NCBI RefSeq assembly: GCF_017916275.1
Contig: NZ_JAFMST010000003.1
Location: forward strand, 62,001-126,000
DNA: 64,000 nt
Origin: Rubellimicrobium arenae
GTDB lineage: Bacteria; Pseudomonadota; Alphaproteobacteria; Rhodobacterales; Rhodobacteraceae
Direction: 5' to 3'
Shown: positions 33,522 through 43,012 of the stretch, one piece after another
Layout: every line of letters begins with the position of its first letter
How positions within the stretch are numbered: the first letter of the stretch is position 1
Position numbers and translations under genes: made by a program
The notes under the pieces: model-generated
The model's input: only the letters and a program-made list of their open reading frames with translations
Databases searched by the model: none
Told to the model about the DNA's origin: nothing

Positions 33522-34610
33522 ATGGCCCCGACCAAGGATGAGGTGATGGCGGCGCTTGCCCGGGTGGCGGTGCCGGGGGGTGGTCACCTGGCCCAGAGCG
33601 GCCTGGTCCAGGCCCTTGCGGTGGCCGAGGGAACGGTGCGCTTCGTGCTCGAGGCGTCGAGCGTCGAGCAGGCGCGCGATCTCGAGCCCGTTCGGGCCGC
33701 GGCCGAGCGGGCCGTCCGCGCCATTCCGGGCGTGACCGGCGTGTCCATCGTCGTCACTGCGCACGGCCCCTCGGCGCCGTCCCGGCCTGCGGCCCCGCCC
33801 CAGGCTCCGTCGCTCACGATCGGCCGTCATCCGACGCCGCAGGCCGGTCCTCAGTCCGTGAGCGGCGTGGACCGTATCCTGGCGGTCGGCTCGGGCAAGG
33901 GCGGGGTCGGCAAGTCGACCGTCAGCGCCAACCTTGCCGTCGCGCTCGCCCGCGAGGGGCGGCGCGTCGGCCTGCTGGACGCCGACATCTACGGGCCGTC
34001 GCAGCCGCGCATGATGGGCGTGTCCCGGCGGCCGTCCTCTCCGGACGGCAAGACCATCGAGCCGCTGCACGCCCATGGCGTCACCATGATGTCGATTGGA
34101 CTCATGGTCGATCCGGACAAGGCCATCGTCTGGCGCGGGCCGATGCTGATGGGGGCGCTTCAGCAGCTGCTCACGCAGGTGAACTGGGGCCAGCTCGACG
34201 TGCTGATCGTGGACCTGCCACCCGGGACGGGCGACGTGCAGTTGACGCTCTGCCAGCGGACGCACCTGACGGGGGCCATCGTCGTGTCCACGCCGCAGGA
34301 CGTGGCGCTGATCGACGCGCGCAAGGCCATCGACATGTTCCGCACGCTCAAGACCCCGATCCTGGGCCTGATCGAGAACATGAGCACCTTCGTCTGCCCC
34401 AACTGCGGCCACGAGAGCCATGTCTTCGGCCATGGCGGGGTGGAGGCCGAGGCGCGCAAGGACGGCATCCCGTTCTTGGGGCGCCTGCCCATCGACCTCC
34501 AGACCCGCATCTCGGGCGATGAGGGTGTGCCGGTGGCCGCCGGGGAGGGAGAGATGGCCGAGGCCTGGCGTGGAATCGCCCGCCGCCTCGTCGCGGGCGG
34601 GATGGCCTGA
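33522..34610 (+). CDS. Mrp/ApbC family P-loop ATPase, Fe-S cluster carrier
   Basis: 362 aa. An N-terminal DUF59/MIP18-like domain (1-80) is followed by a Pro/Ala-rich linker (about 82-112) and the Mrp ATPase domain. Deviant Walker A is GSGKGGVGKST (K126, K131), switch regions include DADIYGPSQPRMMG, VDLPPGTGDVQLTL is present, and C292-x2-C295 (CPNC) is the pair that bridges a [4Fe-4S] cluster at the dimer interface. It delivers clusters to apo-proteins in the cytosol. It is followed by a stem-loop at 34635-34665 before the dcw leader. Confidence 0.94.
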   Translation: MAPTKDEVMAALARVAVPGGGHLAQSGLVQALAVAEGTVRFVLEASSVEQARDLEPVRAAAERAVRAIPGVTGVSIVVTAHGPSAPSRPAAPPQAPSLTIGRHPTPQAGPQSVSGVDRILAVGSGKGGVGKSTVSANLAVALAREGRRVGLLDADIYGPSQPRMMGVSRRPSSPDGKTIEPLHAHGVTMMSIGLMVDPDKAIVWRGPMLMGALQQLLTQVNWGQLDVLIVDLPPGTGDVQLTLCQRTHLTGAIVVSTPQDVALIDARKAIDMFRTLKTPILGLIENMSTFVCPNCGHESHVFGHGGVEAEARKDGIPFLGRLPIDLQTRISGDEGVPVAAGEGEMAEAWRGIARRLVAGGMA

Positions 34611-34634
34611 GGACCGGATTCCAGGAAATCTCGA

Positions 34635-34665
34635 GGCAGCCGCCCTGACGGATCGGGTGGCTGCC
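34635..34665 (+). terminator. Terminator-like hairpin downstream of mrp
   Basis: GGCAGCCGCCC (34635-34645) pairs with GGGTGGCTGCC (34655-34665), 11 pairs including one G-U, with a 9-nt loop, 25 bases after the mrp stop. No T-run follows. Confidence 0.5.
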
Positions 34666-34834
34666 GTGCCCCGCGGGAATCATGAGCCTGGGCCCCTTGG
34701 GCCGCGCGTCCGATTCGTTCTCGCCTCACGGCAGAGGTTCTGCGGCTAAGTAGCTGATGGGACTGGAACACCCAGAAATTCCGCGGGAACAGTCCAGTCA
34801 GCCTTGGAACACCGTTTCTTCTTAAGAACTGGTT

Positions 34835-34864
34835 ACCGGCGACTCTCTGCCGGTTACTTTTTTT
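34835..34864 (+). terminator. Intrinsic terminator in the mraZ upstream region
   Basis: ACCGGC (34835-34840) and GCCGGT (34849-34854) form the stem with an 8-nt loop; after TAC comes a run of seven Ts (34858-34864). It ends either read-through from mrp or a short RNA starting upstream. A perfect 12-bp inverted repeat (34815-34826 with 34903-34914) encloses it. Confidence 0.75.
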
Positions 34865-35034
34865 CGTGCCAAGCGGGTCCTGTTCAAGCGCCCGGACGCG
34901 AACTTAAGAAGAAATCAGGGTTTTCCCCAGGACTATCCACAAGCAGATCTTCCGCGGGCTGTGGCTTTCCGGCCCAGGGGGTCCCGGTCGGTAACATTCC
35001 CCTTGAGTGCCATGAATTCCCATGGCATCCCTGA

Positions 35035-35278
35035 ACCCGTCGGAAGCGATGCGGGATACCAGGGGCGACAAAGAACCCCAAAAGAGACGCAGTCATACAG
35101 GCAAACCCATTCCGGTTGCTTCCGATATCGAGAGAGCAGGACAGCGAACGCCAAAGGCAACAAAATCCGGCGCGCGAGCGAGCAGCATCCCCCCAGGTGC
35201 GCGCGCAGTCGGACTTCCCGCAAGGGACGGACACGGCGGATCAGGTGTGGCAGCCCTTGATCCGCCGTTTTCGTTTGC
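35035..35278 (+). ncRNA. UpsM-like sRNA / attenuated 5' leader of the dcw operon (borders approximate)
   Basis: The 3' end is defined by an intrinsic terminator: ACGGCGGATCA (35233-35243) pairs perfectly with TGATCCGCCGT (35258-35268), with a 14-nt loop, followed by TTTCGTTT. It lies only about 45 bp before the mraZ start, so transcripts for the dcw operon must read through it. R. sphaeroides makes the abundant sRNA UpsM from exactly this leader by partial termination. The 5' end is a guess from a CTTGAG-N11-CCCATGGC element at 35002-35026 that resembles an RpoH-type promoter. Confidence 0.5.
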
Positions 35279-35320
35279 GGGCACGTGGGCACCATCGGGG
35301 GTAGGGACAAAGCGGGATCC

Positions 35321-35833
35321 GTGATCACGGCGAGCTTCACAGGCGAGTATCCCCAGAGGATCGACGGCAAGGGCCGGATGTCGATCCCGTCGGATTTCCG
35401 CCGCGTGCTCGAGGCGAACGACCCCGATTGGACCGAGGGCCTGAACCCGTCCCTCTACCTTCTCTATGGCGAGCATCTGAAGGATCACCTGCAGGCCTAC
35501 ACGGTCGCGGCCTTCAACGAGGTCGCCCAGGGGATCATGGCCATCAAACCCCGCACCCCCGAGGAGAACCTCCGCAAGACCATGTCCCAGCGGTTGATCC
35601 TGGGTCAGTCGGTGCGGCTCGAGGTGGATAAGGACGGCCGCGTCGTGATGCCGATCCGGCAGCGCCAGAAGCTGGGCCTGACCGAGGGCGAGGTCGTCTT
35701 CTCGGGCGCGGGCGACCATTTCGAGATCTGGGCCGCCGCCACCTACGACGAGAAGGTCGGGGCCGAGATGCGCGCCTTCCTGGAGGCCCAGCCCGAGGGC
35801 TTCGATCCCATGACCCTGGTCTGGAGCGCCTGA
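35321..35833 (+). CDS. mraZ: Transcriptional regulator MraZ
   Basis: 170 aa DNA-binding protein with two SpoVT/AbrB-like beta domains. The first starts [25 protein letters not shown], split here by its DGKGR motif, and the second contains [21 protein letters not shown]. It binds GGG-rich repeats upstream of its own gene and controls the dcw operon. GTG 35321 was chosen because family members begin a few residues before this point; an upstream GTG at 35285 would add 12 unconserved residues. Two G-rich repeats 10 bp apart (TGGGC at 35286, CGGGG at 35296) could be part of its binding site. The stop overlaps the rsmH start by one base. Confidence 0.93.
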   Translation: MITASFTGEYPQRIDGKGRMSIPSDFRRVLEANDPDWTEGLNPSLYLLYGEHLKDHLQAYTVAAFNEVAQGIMAIKPRTPEENLRKTMSQRLILGQSVRLEVDKDGRVVMPIRQRQKLGLTEGEVVFSGAGDHFEIWAAATYDEKVGAEMRAFLEAQPEGFDPMTLVWSA

Positions 35834-36837
35834 TGTCGGCCGAGCCGCACATCCCGGTCCTGCTCCGGCCGCTCCTGGCCGCCTGCGCCCCCGTGCAGGG
35901 CGTCTGGGTGGATGGAACCTTCGGGGCGGGCGGCTATGCCCGCGGGCTGATCGGGGCCGGAGCCGCCAAGGTCATCGGCATCGACCGGGATCCCCTGGCG
36001 CACGAGATGGCCCGGGACTGGCTTCCGGGATTTCATGGAACCATCGTCCTGCGGGAGGGCACCTTCTCGGAGCTCGACCTCATCGCCGCCGAGGAGGGCG
36101 ATGCGCGCGTGGACGGCGTCGTGCTCGACCTCGGCATCTCGTCCATGCAGATCGACACGGCCGAGCGCGGGTTCTCCTTCCAGAAGGACGCCCCCCTCGA
36201 CATGCGGATGTCCCAGAGCGGCGAGAGCGCCCGGGACATCGTCAATGGCGCGGACGAAGGCACGCTGGCCGACATTCTTTATCTCTACGGCGAGGAAAGG
36301 GCCTCGCGCCGGATCGCCCGCGCCATCGTGGCGGCCCGGCCCGTGGAGACGACCCTCGCGCTGGCCGAGATCGTCGCCCGTTGCCTGCCGCGCCCCAAGC
36401 CCGGCGAGAAGCATCCCGCGACGCGCACCTTCCAGGCCCTGCGGATCGCCGTGAACGACGAATACGGGGAACTGGCCCGCGGCCTGGAGGCGGCCGAGCG
36501 CGCGCTCGCGCCCGGCGGCCTTCTGGCGGTTGTCAGCTTCCACTCCGTCGAGGATCGGATGGTGAAGCGCTTCCTGCAGCTTCGCGCCGGACGCATGGGG
36601 CAGGGCAGCCGCTATGCGCCGGAGGCCGAGGCCGAGGCGCCCGCCTTCGAGATGGTGACCCGCAAGGCCATCGACCCTGACGAGGATGAACTGGCCGCCA
36701 ACCCTCGCGCCCGGTCGGCGCGGCTGCGGGTGGCGCGTCGGACCGCGGCCCCGGCGGGGCGCGTCGGCGGGCACGAGATCGGCATGCCGATCCTGGACAC
36801 AAGCCGGACCACCGGCGGCAAGCGACCGAGGCGATGA
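35833..36837 (+). CDS. rsmH: 16S rRNA (cytosine(1402)-N4)-methyltransferase
   Basis: 334 aa SAM-dependent methyltransferase, formerly Mra[11 protein letters not shown] is the usual N-terminus, [13 protein letters not shown] the SAM-binding loop, and [11 protein letters not shown] and PLDMRM the catalytic region. It continues through [17 protein letters not shown] and [15 protein letters not shown]. Length and all motifs are complete. ATG overlaps the mraZ stop by one base. Second gene of the dcw operon. Confidence 0.96.
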   Translation: MSAEPHIPVLLRPLLAACAPVQGVWVDGTFGAGGYARGLIGAGAAKVIGIDRDPLAHEMARDWLPGFHGTIVLREGTFSELDLIAAEEGDARVDGVVLDLGISSMQIDTAERGFSFQKDAPLDMRMSQSGESARDIVNGADEGTLADILYLYGEERASRRIARAIVAARPVETTLALAEIVARCLPRPKPGEKHPATRTFQALRIAVNDEYGELARGLEAAERALAPGGLLAVVSFHSVEDRMVKRFLQLRAGRMGQGSRYAPEAEAEAPAFEMVTRKAIDPDEDELAANPRARSARLRVARRTAAPAGRVGGHEIGMPILDTSRTTGGKRPRR

Positions 36838-36850
36838 GGGGGCAGCGGCA

Positions 36851-37210
36851 ATGAAGGGACTGATCTACGCAGGCATGGCCCTGGTGGTCATGGGCCTGGG
36901 CTTCTGGGCCTACCGCGAGAACTACGCCACCCAGGCGAGCCTGAGGGAAGTGGGCCAGCTGCGGCACGAGATCGCGACGACGCAGGCCCGGCTCGATCGG
37001 CTTGCGGCCGAATGGGCCTACCTGAACCGGCCCGACCGCCTGCGGGACCTGGCCGAGCTGAACTTCCAGCGCCTGGAACTGCTGCCGCTGACGCCTGGCG
37101 CCTTTGCCGACGTGAACCAGGTCGCCATGCCGCCCGCGGCCGGGTCGGTCGCCAACTCACCGATGATCGTGTCCTCGGGCGGGACCATCGAAACGGAGGA
37201 GCCGCTGTGA
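36851..37210 (+). CDS. ftsL: Cell division protein FtsL
   Basis: 119 aa bitopic membrane protein of the divisome. One membrane segment spans residues 4-20 (LIYAGMALVVMGLGFWA), followed by a coiled-coil-like helix (SLREVGQLRHEIATTQARLD, then RLAAEWAYLNRP) and a low-complexity periplasmic tail. Sequence conservation of FtsL is weak, so position between rsmH and ftsI is a main argument. ATG 36851 has GAGGGGGCA upstream. Its TGA overlaps the GTG start of ftsI. Confidence 0.88.
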   Translation: MKGLIYAGMALVVMGLGFWAYRENYATQASLREVGQLRHEIATTQARLDRLAAEWAYLNRPDRLRDLAELNFQRLELLPLTPGAFADVNQVAMPPAAGSVANSPMIVSSGGTIETEEPL

Positions 37211-39000
37211 CCCGACAGGACTGGGAGGCCCTCGCCCTCGATCTGGGGCGACGCGCGGCGGACGGAATCTCACGCGTGAAGGTGCCGAAGATCCTTCTGC
37301 GCCGCCGGGGCGACGCCCGCGAGAACGCCGAGCGCGCAAGGAGCCGTGCGGAAAAGCGGCTCTGGGTCCTTGGGGCGGCCTTCGCGGCGGCCTACCTCAC
37401 CGTGGGCGGCCGCATGGCCGTCCTGGCGTCCTCGGACGCCGAGGAGCCGCAACCGACGGCGGTTCTGGACGCCCCGATCCTGAGCACGCGCGCCGACATC
37501 ACCGACCGCGAAGGCCGGATCCTGGCGACCAATCTGGCGACCGACGCCCTTTACGCGCAGCCGCGCGAGATGGTGGACCCGGCCCATGCCGCCCACGAGC
37601 TCGCGAAGATCTTTCCCGACCTCGACGAGCAGAAGCTCCTGAGCGATTTCACCGGGGCGCGCCGGTTCCTCTGGATCCGCCGTCAGATCAGCCCCGAGCA
37701 GGCCCAGGCCGTCCATGACATCGGGGAGCCCGGACTGCTCTTCGGCCCGCGCGAGATGCGGCTCTATCCCAACGGTCCCATTGCCGCCCATATCCTCGGG
37801 GGGGCCGGCTACGGCCGCGAAGGCGTCGACTCGGCCGAGGTGATCGGCGTCGCCGGCGTGGAACGCTACTTCGACGACCGGCTGCGCGACCCCGCCCAGC
37901 AGGATCAGCCGCTTGCCCTGTCGCTCGACCTTACCGTGCAGGCCGCCATGGAAGAGGTTCTCCAGGGCGGGATGACGCTGATGAACGCCAAGGGGGCCTG
38001 CGGCATCCTCATGGACGTCCATACGGGCGAGATCATCGCCATGGCCTCTCTGCCGGACTTCGACCCGAACACGCGGCCTCCGGTCGCGACAAGCGGCGAT
38101 CAGTCGGACAGCCCGCTCTTCAACCGGGCGATCCAGGGCGTCTACGAGCTCGGCTCGGTGTTCAAGATCTTTGCGGTGAGCCAGGCCATGGAGCTTGGCC
38201 TGGTGAACCCGGACACCATCATCGACACCAAGGGGCCCCTGACCTGGGGCCGGTTCCGGATCAACGACTTCCACAACTACGGCGACCAGAACACGGTCAC
38301 GGACGTCATCGTGAAGTCGTCGAACGTCGGCACGGCGCATATCGCCCTGATGATCGGGGCGGAGCGGCAGCAGGCGTTCCTGCGCAGCCTCGGCCTTCTC
38401 GAGCCGACGCATGTCGAGATGACCGAGGCCCGGACCGGGCGCCCGCTCCTGCCGCGCCAGTGGTCCGAGATCAGCCTCATGACGATCTCGTACGGCCACG
38501 GGGTCTCGACCTCGCCGTTGCACCTCGCGGCGGCCTATTCGACGCTGGCCAACGGCGGCCTTGCAGTGACGCCGACGCTTCTGCGCCAGGATCATCCGGT
38601 CCAGGGCCCCCGGGTCCTGAGCGAGCAGACGTCCCGGGCCGCCGTGTCGATGCTCCGGCAGGTGGTGGCGCGGGGGACAGCCTCGCTGGCGAACGTCCCG
38701 GGCTACGAGGTGGCCGGCAAGACCGGCACCGCGGACAAGCCGCGTCCCAGCGGCGGCTACTACGACGACAAGGTGATCGCCACGTTCTCGGGCCTGTTTC
38801 CGGCCAGCGATCCCAAGTACGTCCTTGTGGTCAGCCTTGACGAGCCGGTGGAAACGTCGGGCACCGAGCCGCGCCGCACGGCCGGCTGGACCGCCGTGCC
38901 GGTCGCGGCCGAGATGATCCGCCGGGCGGCCCCGCTCCTGGGTCTCCGCCCCACGGTTGAAGTCGCGACGGCGGACGGTGTAACGCCTGCCGCGAACTGA
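37207..39000 (+). CDS. ftsI: Peptidoglycan D,D-transpeptidase FtsI (PBP3)
   Basis: 597 aa class B penicillin-binding protein that cross-links septal peptidoglycan. After a basic N-terminus, the membrane anchor lies at about 56-75 (WVLGAAFAAAYLTVGGRMAV). The dimerisation domain includes TDREGRILATNLAT. The transpeptidase motifs are S317-x2-K320 (GSVFK), S371-S-N373, and K505-T-G (GKTGTAD). It starts at GTG 37207, overlapping the ftsL stop and preceded by GGAGG. It works with FtsW, encoded later in the cluster. Confidence 0.95.
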   Translation: MTRQDWEALALDLGRRAADGISRVKVPKILLRRRGDARENAERARSRAEKRLWVLGAAFAAAYLTVGGRMAVLASSDAEEPQPTAVLDAPILSTRADITDREGRILATNLATDALYAQPREMVDPAHAAHELAKIFPDLDEQKLLSDFTGARRFLWIRRQISPEQAQAVHDIGEPGLLFGPREMRLYPNGPIAAHILGGAGYGREGVDSAEVIGVAGVERYFDDRLRDPAQQDQPLALSLDLTVQAAMEEVLQGGMTLMNAKGACGILMDVHTGEIIAMASLPDFDPNTRPPVATSGDQSDSPLFNRAIQGVYELGSVFKIFAVSQAMELGLVNPDTIIDTKGPLTWGRFRINDFHNYGDQNTVTDVIVKSSNVGTAHIALMIGAERQQAFLRSLGLLEPTHVEMTEARTGRPLLPRQWSEISLMTISYGHGVSTSPLHLAAAYSTLANGGLAVTPTLLRQDHPVQGPRVLSEQTSRAAVSMLRQVVARGTASLANVPGYEVAGKTGTADKPRPSGGYYDDKVIATFSGLFPASDPKYVLVVSLDEPVETSGTEPRRTAGWTAVPVAAEMIRRAAPLLGLRPTVEVATADGVTPAAN

Positions 39001-39014
39001 CGCGGAGGGCCAGG

Positions 39015-40499
39015 ATGGCCGAGACCATGACCTTGGCCGAACTTGGCCTGACCGTTCCCGCCGGACGCGATCTGAAGGTGACGGGCCTGTCGGTGGACAG
39101 CCGGACCGTGGTCCCCGGCCATCTGTTCGCGGCCCTGCCCGGGTCGGCCATCCACGGCGCGGCCTATGTCGAAGCGGCCGTCCAGCGCGGCGCCGCCGCG
39201 ATCCTGACCGATGCCGAAGGGGCGCGGATCGCCCAGGGCAAGCTGGGCGATGCCGTCCTGGTCTTGGCCGAGGATCCCCGGCAGACCTTGGCCCGTACGG
39301 CCGCGCTCTGGTTCGGACCCCATCCCGAGACTGTGGTCGCCGTCACCGGCACCAACGGCAAGACCAGCGTGGCGAGCTTTGCGCGCCAGATCTGGATGGC
39401 GCTGGGGCACAAGGCGGTGAACCTCGGGACGGTGGGCGTCGAGGGCGCCTGGAGCCACCCGCTGCGCCACACCACCCCGGACCCGCTGACGCTCCATCGC
39501 GTGCTGGCCGAGGCCCGGCGGCAGGGCGTGACCCATGTGGCCATGGAGGCCTCGTCCCATGGGCTCGATCAGCGGCGGCTGGACGGGGTCTCGCTGGCGG
39601 CGGCCGGCTTCACGAACTTCACGCAGGACCATCTCGACTATCACAAGACCTTCGAGGCCTACTTCGAGGCCAAGATGCGCCTCTTCCGGGCCGTCATGAC
39701 CGAGGACGGCGTGGCGGTGGTCAATCTCGACGACCCCAAGGGGCCAGCCGTCGCCACCATCGCGACATCGCGCGGCCAGGAGGTCATCGGGACCGGCCAC
39801 TCCGAGAGGGCGCGCCTGCGCCTTCTGGCGCAGCGGTTCGACGCGACGGGGCAGGACATCCGCTTTGCCTGGCAGGGCGAGCCGCGTCAGGCGCGGCTGG
39901 ACCTGATCGGGGGCTTTCAGGCCTCGAACGTGATGGTGGCCGCGGGCCTCGTCATCGGGGCCGGGGAGGACCCCGAGGCGGTGTTCCGCGTCCTGCCCGA
40001 GCTTCGGACCGTGCGGGGCCGGATGCAGCTGGCCGCGCGGCGCGGCAACGGGGCATCGGTCTTCGTGGATTATGCCCACACGCCCGATGCGGTCGAAACC
40101 GCGCTGCGGGCGCTGCGGCCCCATGTGATGGGACGGATCGTGGCCATCGTCGGGGCCGGCGGAGATCGCGACCGGACCAAGCGGCCCCTGATGGGCGCCG
40201 CCGCGGCGCTGCACGCGGACCAGGTGATCGTGACCGACGACAACCCGCGCAGCGAGGACCCGTCGAGCATCCGCGCCGCCGTGCTGGACGGGGTGCGCGA
40301 AGCCGGGGGCGAGGTCTGCGAGGTGGGGGACCGGGCCGAGGCCATCCTGCGCGGCGTCGATGCTCTGGGACCGGGCGACGCGCTGCTCATCTGCGGCAAG
40401 GGCCATGAGACGGGTCAGATCGTCGGCACCGACATCTTTCCCTTCGACGACGTGGAGCAGGCCAGCGTGTCCGTGGCCGTCCTGGAGGGCCGGGCATGA
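39015..40499 (+). CDS. murE: UDP-MurNAc-L-Ala-D-Glu:meso-diaminopimelate ligase
   Basis: 494 aa Mur ligase that adds the third residue of the stem peptide. N-terminal LSVDSRTVVPGHLFAAL, ATP loop VAVTGTNGKTSVASFA, carbamylated-lysine region (FEAKMRLFR), and DNPR at residues 409-412, the motif that selects meso-diaminopimelate over lysine. So the peptidoglycan is the Gram-negative DAP type. It begins 14 bp after ftsI; its TGA overlaps the murF start (ATGA). Confidence 0.96.
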   Translation: MAETMTLAELGLTVPAGRDLKVTGLSVDSRTVVPGHLFAALPGSAIHGAAYVEAAVQRGAAAILTDAEGARIAQGKLGDAVLVLAEDPRQTLARTAALWFGPHPETVVAVTGTNGKTSVASFARQIWMALGHKAVNLGTVGVEGAWSHPLRHTTPDPLTLHRVLAEARRQGVTHVAMEASSHGLDQRRLDGVSLAAAGFTNFTQDHLDYHKTFEAYFEAKMRLFRAVMTEDGVAVVNLDDPKGPAVATIATSRGQEVIGTGHSERARLRLLAQRFDATGQDIRFAWQGEPRQARLDLIGGFQASNVMVAAGLVIGAGEDPEAVFRVLPELRTVRGRMQLAARRGNGASVFVDYAHTPDAVETALRALRPHVMGRIVAIVGAGGDRDRTKRPLMGAAAALHADQVIVTDDNPRSEDPSSIRAAVLDGVREAGGEVCEVGDRAEAILRGVDALGPGDALLICGKGHETGQIVGTDIFPFDDVEQASVSVAVLEGRA

Positions 40500-41923
40500 G
40501 CCTTTGGACGTCAGGCGACGCCGTGGCCGCGACGGGTGGCACCACGACGCTGGACTGGGTCGCGGGCGGCGTGTCCATCGACACGCGAACGCTCCGGCCC
40601 GGCGACCTGTTCGTGGCGCTGACCGCCCAGCGGGACGGCCATGACTTCGTCGCTCAGGCCTTGGCAAAGGGCGCCTCGGCGGCCTTGGTCACCCATCGGC
40701 CCGACGGCGTCGCCGAGGATGCGCCGCTCCTTGTGGTGCCGGACGTGCTGAGGGGGCTGGAGGATCTGGGCCGTGCGGCCCGCGCCCGAAGCCGGGCGCG
40801 CGTGGTCGCCGTGACGGGATCTGTGGGCAAGACCTCCACCAAGGAGATGCTGCGCGCCGCCCTGACCCCGCAGGGCTCCGTCCATGCGGCCGAGGCGTCC
40901 TACAACAATCACTGGGGCGTGCCGCTGACTCTGGCCAGGCTGCCCGCCGATACCGATTACGCCGTGATCGAGATCGGGATGAACCATCCGGGCGAGATCG
41001 CCCCCCTGGCGCGGCAGGCGCGGCCCCATGTGGCGCTCGTGACGACCGTCGGGGCCGCCCATCTGGAAGCCTTCGGGAGCCTGGACGGCATCGCCGAGGA
41101 GAAGGCCACCATCTGCGAAGGGCTTGAGCCCGGAGGCGTCGCGGTGCTGCCCGGCGACGTCCCGCAGCTTCCGATCCTGGTCGCCGCCGCCCAACGGGCC
41201 GGAGCGGCAATCGTGATCTTCGGCGCCCCGGAGGACAGCCAGTATCGCCTGATCGACGTCCGGGTTTCCGGCGGGGCGACCGTCGCCCGGGCGCAGGCCG
41301 GGGCCACGCCGATCCATCTCAAGGTCGGGACCGAAGGCCGCCACTTCGCGCTCAACGCTCTGGGCGCGCTGGCCGCCGCCGAGGCGCTCGGGGCCGACCG
41401 GGGGCTGGCGCTCAACGGGCTCGCGGCCTGGACGGCGCCCAAGGGCCGCGGCGGCCGCGAGGAACTCGATTGGGGCGATGGCCGGATCACCCTGATCGAC
41501 GACGCGTTCAATGCGAACCCGACCTCCATGGCGGCGGGCCTGGCGGTCCTGGCCGGGCTCTTTCCGGAAGACGGGGCAGGGCGGGTCCAGAAGGGGCGCC
41601 GCATCGCGGTGCTGGGCGACATGCTGGAACTGGGCGGCGACGAGATCGCGCTTCACGCCAGTCTCGCCCAGGACCCGGCCATGGAGGCGGTGCAGGTCGT
41701 TCATTGCGTGGGGCCCAGGATGCGCGCCCTGCACGACGCCCTGCCGGTGGATCGCAGGGGACAGTGGGTCGAGGCGCCCGAGGCCCTGGTCCCGCAGCTT
41801 CGCCGGCTCGTTGACGCCGGGGACATCGTGCTGGTCAAGGGGTCCAAGGGAAGCCGGGTGTCCCTGGTCGTTGACGCCATTCGCCGGATGGGGCAAGGCG
41901 CGCCGTCCATCGAGGGAGGCTGA
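40496..41923 (+). CDS. murF: UDP-MurNAc-tripeptide:D-alanyl-D-alanine ligase
   Basis: 475 aa. GVSIDTRTLRPGDLFVAL at the N-terminus, ATP loop VVAVTGSVGKTSTKEML, then EASYNNHWGVPLTLARL and IEIGMNHPGEIAPL, which are characteristic of MurF, and a C-terminal DDAFNANPTSM segment. It adds D-Ala-D-Ala to complete the UDP-MurNAc-pentapeptide. Four-base overlap with murE and 3 bp to mraY indicate translational coupling. Confidence 0.96.
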   Translation: MSLWTSGDAVAATGGTTTLDWVAGGVSIDTRTLRPGDLFVALTAQRDGHDFVAQALAKGASAALVTHRPDGVAEDAPLLVVPDVLRGLEDLGRAARARSRARVVAVTGSVGKTSTKEMLRAALTPQGSVHAAEASYNNHWGVPLTLARLPADTDYAVIEIGMNHPGEIAPLARQARPHVALVTTVGAAHLEAFGSLDGIAEEKATICEGLEPGGVAVLPGDVPQLPILVAAAQRAGAAIVIFGAPEDSQYRLIDVRVSGGATVARAQAGATPIHLKVGTEGRHFALNALGALAAAEALGADRGLALNGLAAWTAPKGRGGREELDWGDGRITLIDDAFNANPTSMAAGLAVLAGLFPEDGAGRVQKGRRIAVLGDMLELGGDEIALHASLAQDPAMEAVQVVHCVGPRMRALHDALPVDRRGQWVEAPEALVPQLRRLVDAGDIVLVKGSKGSRVSLVVDAIRRMGQGAPSIEGG

Positions 41924-41926
41924 GGA

Positions 41927-43009
41927 ATGCTCTACTGGCTGGCAGCGTTGTCGGACGGGGGCGATGCGTTCAACCTCTTCCGCTACATCACGTTCCGCGC
42001 CGGCGGGGCGTTCCTGACGGCGCTGGTCTTCGGATTCGCCTTCGGGCCCAGGCTGATCGGCTGGCTGCGCGTCAAGCAGGGCAAGGGGCAGCCCATCCGG
42101 GTGGACGGGCCGCAGGGGCATTTCGTCAAGGCGGGCACTCCGACGATGGGGGGCCTCCTGATCGTGGGGGCGCTCCTCACCTCGACCCTGCTCTGGGCGC
42201 GGTGGGACAATCCGTTCATCTGGATGGTCCTTTTCGTCACGCTGAGCTTCGCCCTTCTGGGCTTTGCCGACGATTACGCCAAGGTGACCAAGCAGACCTC
42301 GGACGGCGTGTCGGGGCGCGTGCGGCTGGCCATCGGCTTTCTCGTGGCGGCGATCGCGGGGATCTGGGCCGCCGCCTATCACCCCGCCGGGCTGTCGAAC
42401 GAGCTCGCCTTGCCCTTCTTCAAGAACGCGTTGGTCCACCTGGGCCTGTTCTTCGTGCCCTTCGCCATGCTGGTGATCGTGGGCGCGGCCAATGCGGTGA
42501 ACCTGACGGACGGGCTCGACGGCCTGGCCATCATGCCGGTGATGATCGCGGCCGCGACCTTCGGGACCATCGCCTACGCCGTCGGCCGGACCGACTTTTC
42601 CGAATACCTGGGCGTCCACTTCGTTCCCGGATCGGGCGAGATCGCGATCTTCTGCGCCGGCCTGATCGGCGGGGGCCTGGGCTTCCTGTGGTACAACGCG
42701 CCCCCGGCGGCCGTCTTCATGGGCGACACCGGAAGCCTTGCCCTGGGCGGTGCGCTGGGCGCGATCGCCGTCGCCACCAAGCACGAGATCGTCCTCGCCA
42801 TCGTGGGGGGACTTTTCGTGGTCGAGGCGCTGTCGGTCATCATCCAGGTCTTCGTCTACAAGCGCACCGGCAAGCGGGTCTTCCTGATGGCGCCCATCCA
42901 CCACCATTTCGAGAAGATGGGCTGGGCCGAGCCGCAGATCGTGATCCGGTTCTGGATCATCTCGCTCATCCTGGCGATGATCGGGCTCGCCACGCTCAAG
43001 GTGCGCTGA
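41927..43009 (+). CDS. mraY: Phospho-N-acetylmuramoyl-pentapeptide transferase
   Basis: 360 aa polytopic enzyme making lipid I on the inner face of the cytoplasmic membrane. About ten membrane segments. Key motifs: the Asp pair in [25 protein letters not shown] with the catalytic Asp, and [21 protein letters not shown] with the HHH of family MraY. Length is standard. It lies between murF and a DedA-type gene, which begins 3 bp after its stop. Confidence 0.96.
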   Translation: MLYWLAALSDGGDAFNLFRYITFRAGGAFLTALVFGFAFGPRLIGWLRVKQGKGQPIRVDGPQGHFVKAGTPTMGGLLIVGALLTSTLLWARWDNPFIWMVLFVTLSFALLGFADDYAKVTKQTSDGVSGRVRLAIGFLVAAIAGIWAAAYHPAGLSNELALPFFKNALVHLGLFFVPFAMLVIVGAANAVNLTDGLDGLAIMPVMIAAATFGTIAYAVGRTDFSEYLGVHFVPGSGEIAIFCAGLIGGGLGFLWYNAPPAAVFMGDTGSLALGGALGAIAVATKHEIVLAIVGGLFVVEALSVIIQVFVYKRTGKRVFLMAPIHHHFEKMGWAEPQIVIRFWIISLILAMIGLATLKVR

Positions 43010-43012
43010 ACG

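Larger units (their letters stand above)
34666..35320 (+). other. Non-coding leader region upstream of mraZ
   Basis: About 655 bp with no convincing protein gene. Its AT content is clearly higher than its surroundings between about 34740 and 35110. It holds two intrinsic terminators (34835-34864 and 35233-35278), an inverted repeat ACTGGA/TCCAGT (34760-34800 region), a perfect 12-bp inverted repeat (34815-34826/34903-34914) enclosing the first terminator, and GGG-rich repeats just before mraZ. In R. sphaeroides this position encodes the sRNA UpsM, made from the 5' leader of the dcw transcript. Confidence 0.55.

Noticed and set aside
34925-34950. CTATCCACA near a DnaA-box consensus, considered as part of a replication origin
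   Set aside because: Single imperfect box; no dnaA, hemE or clustered boxes nearby.
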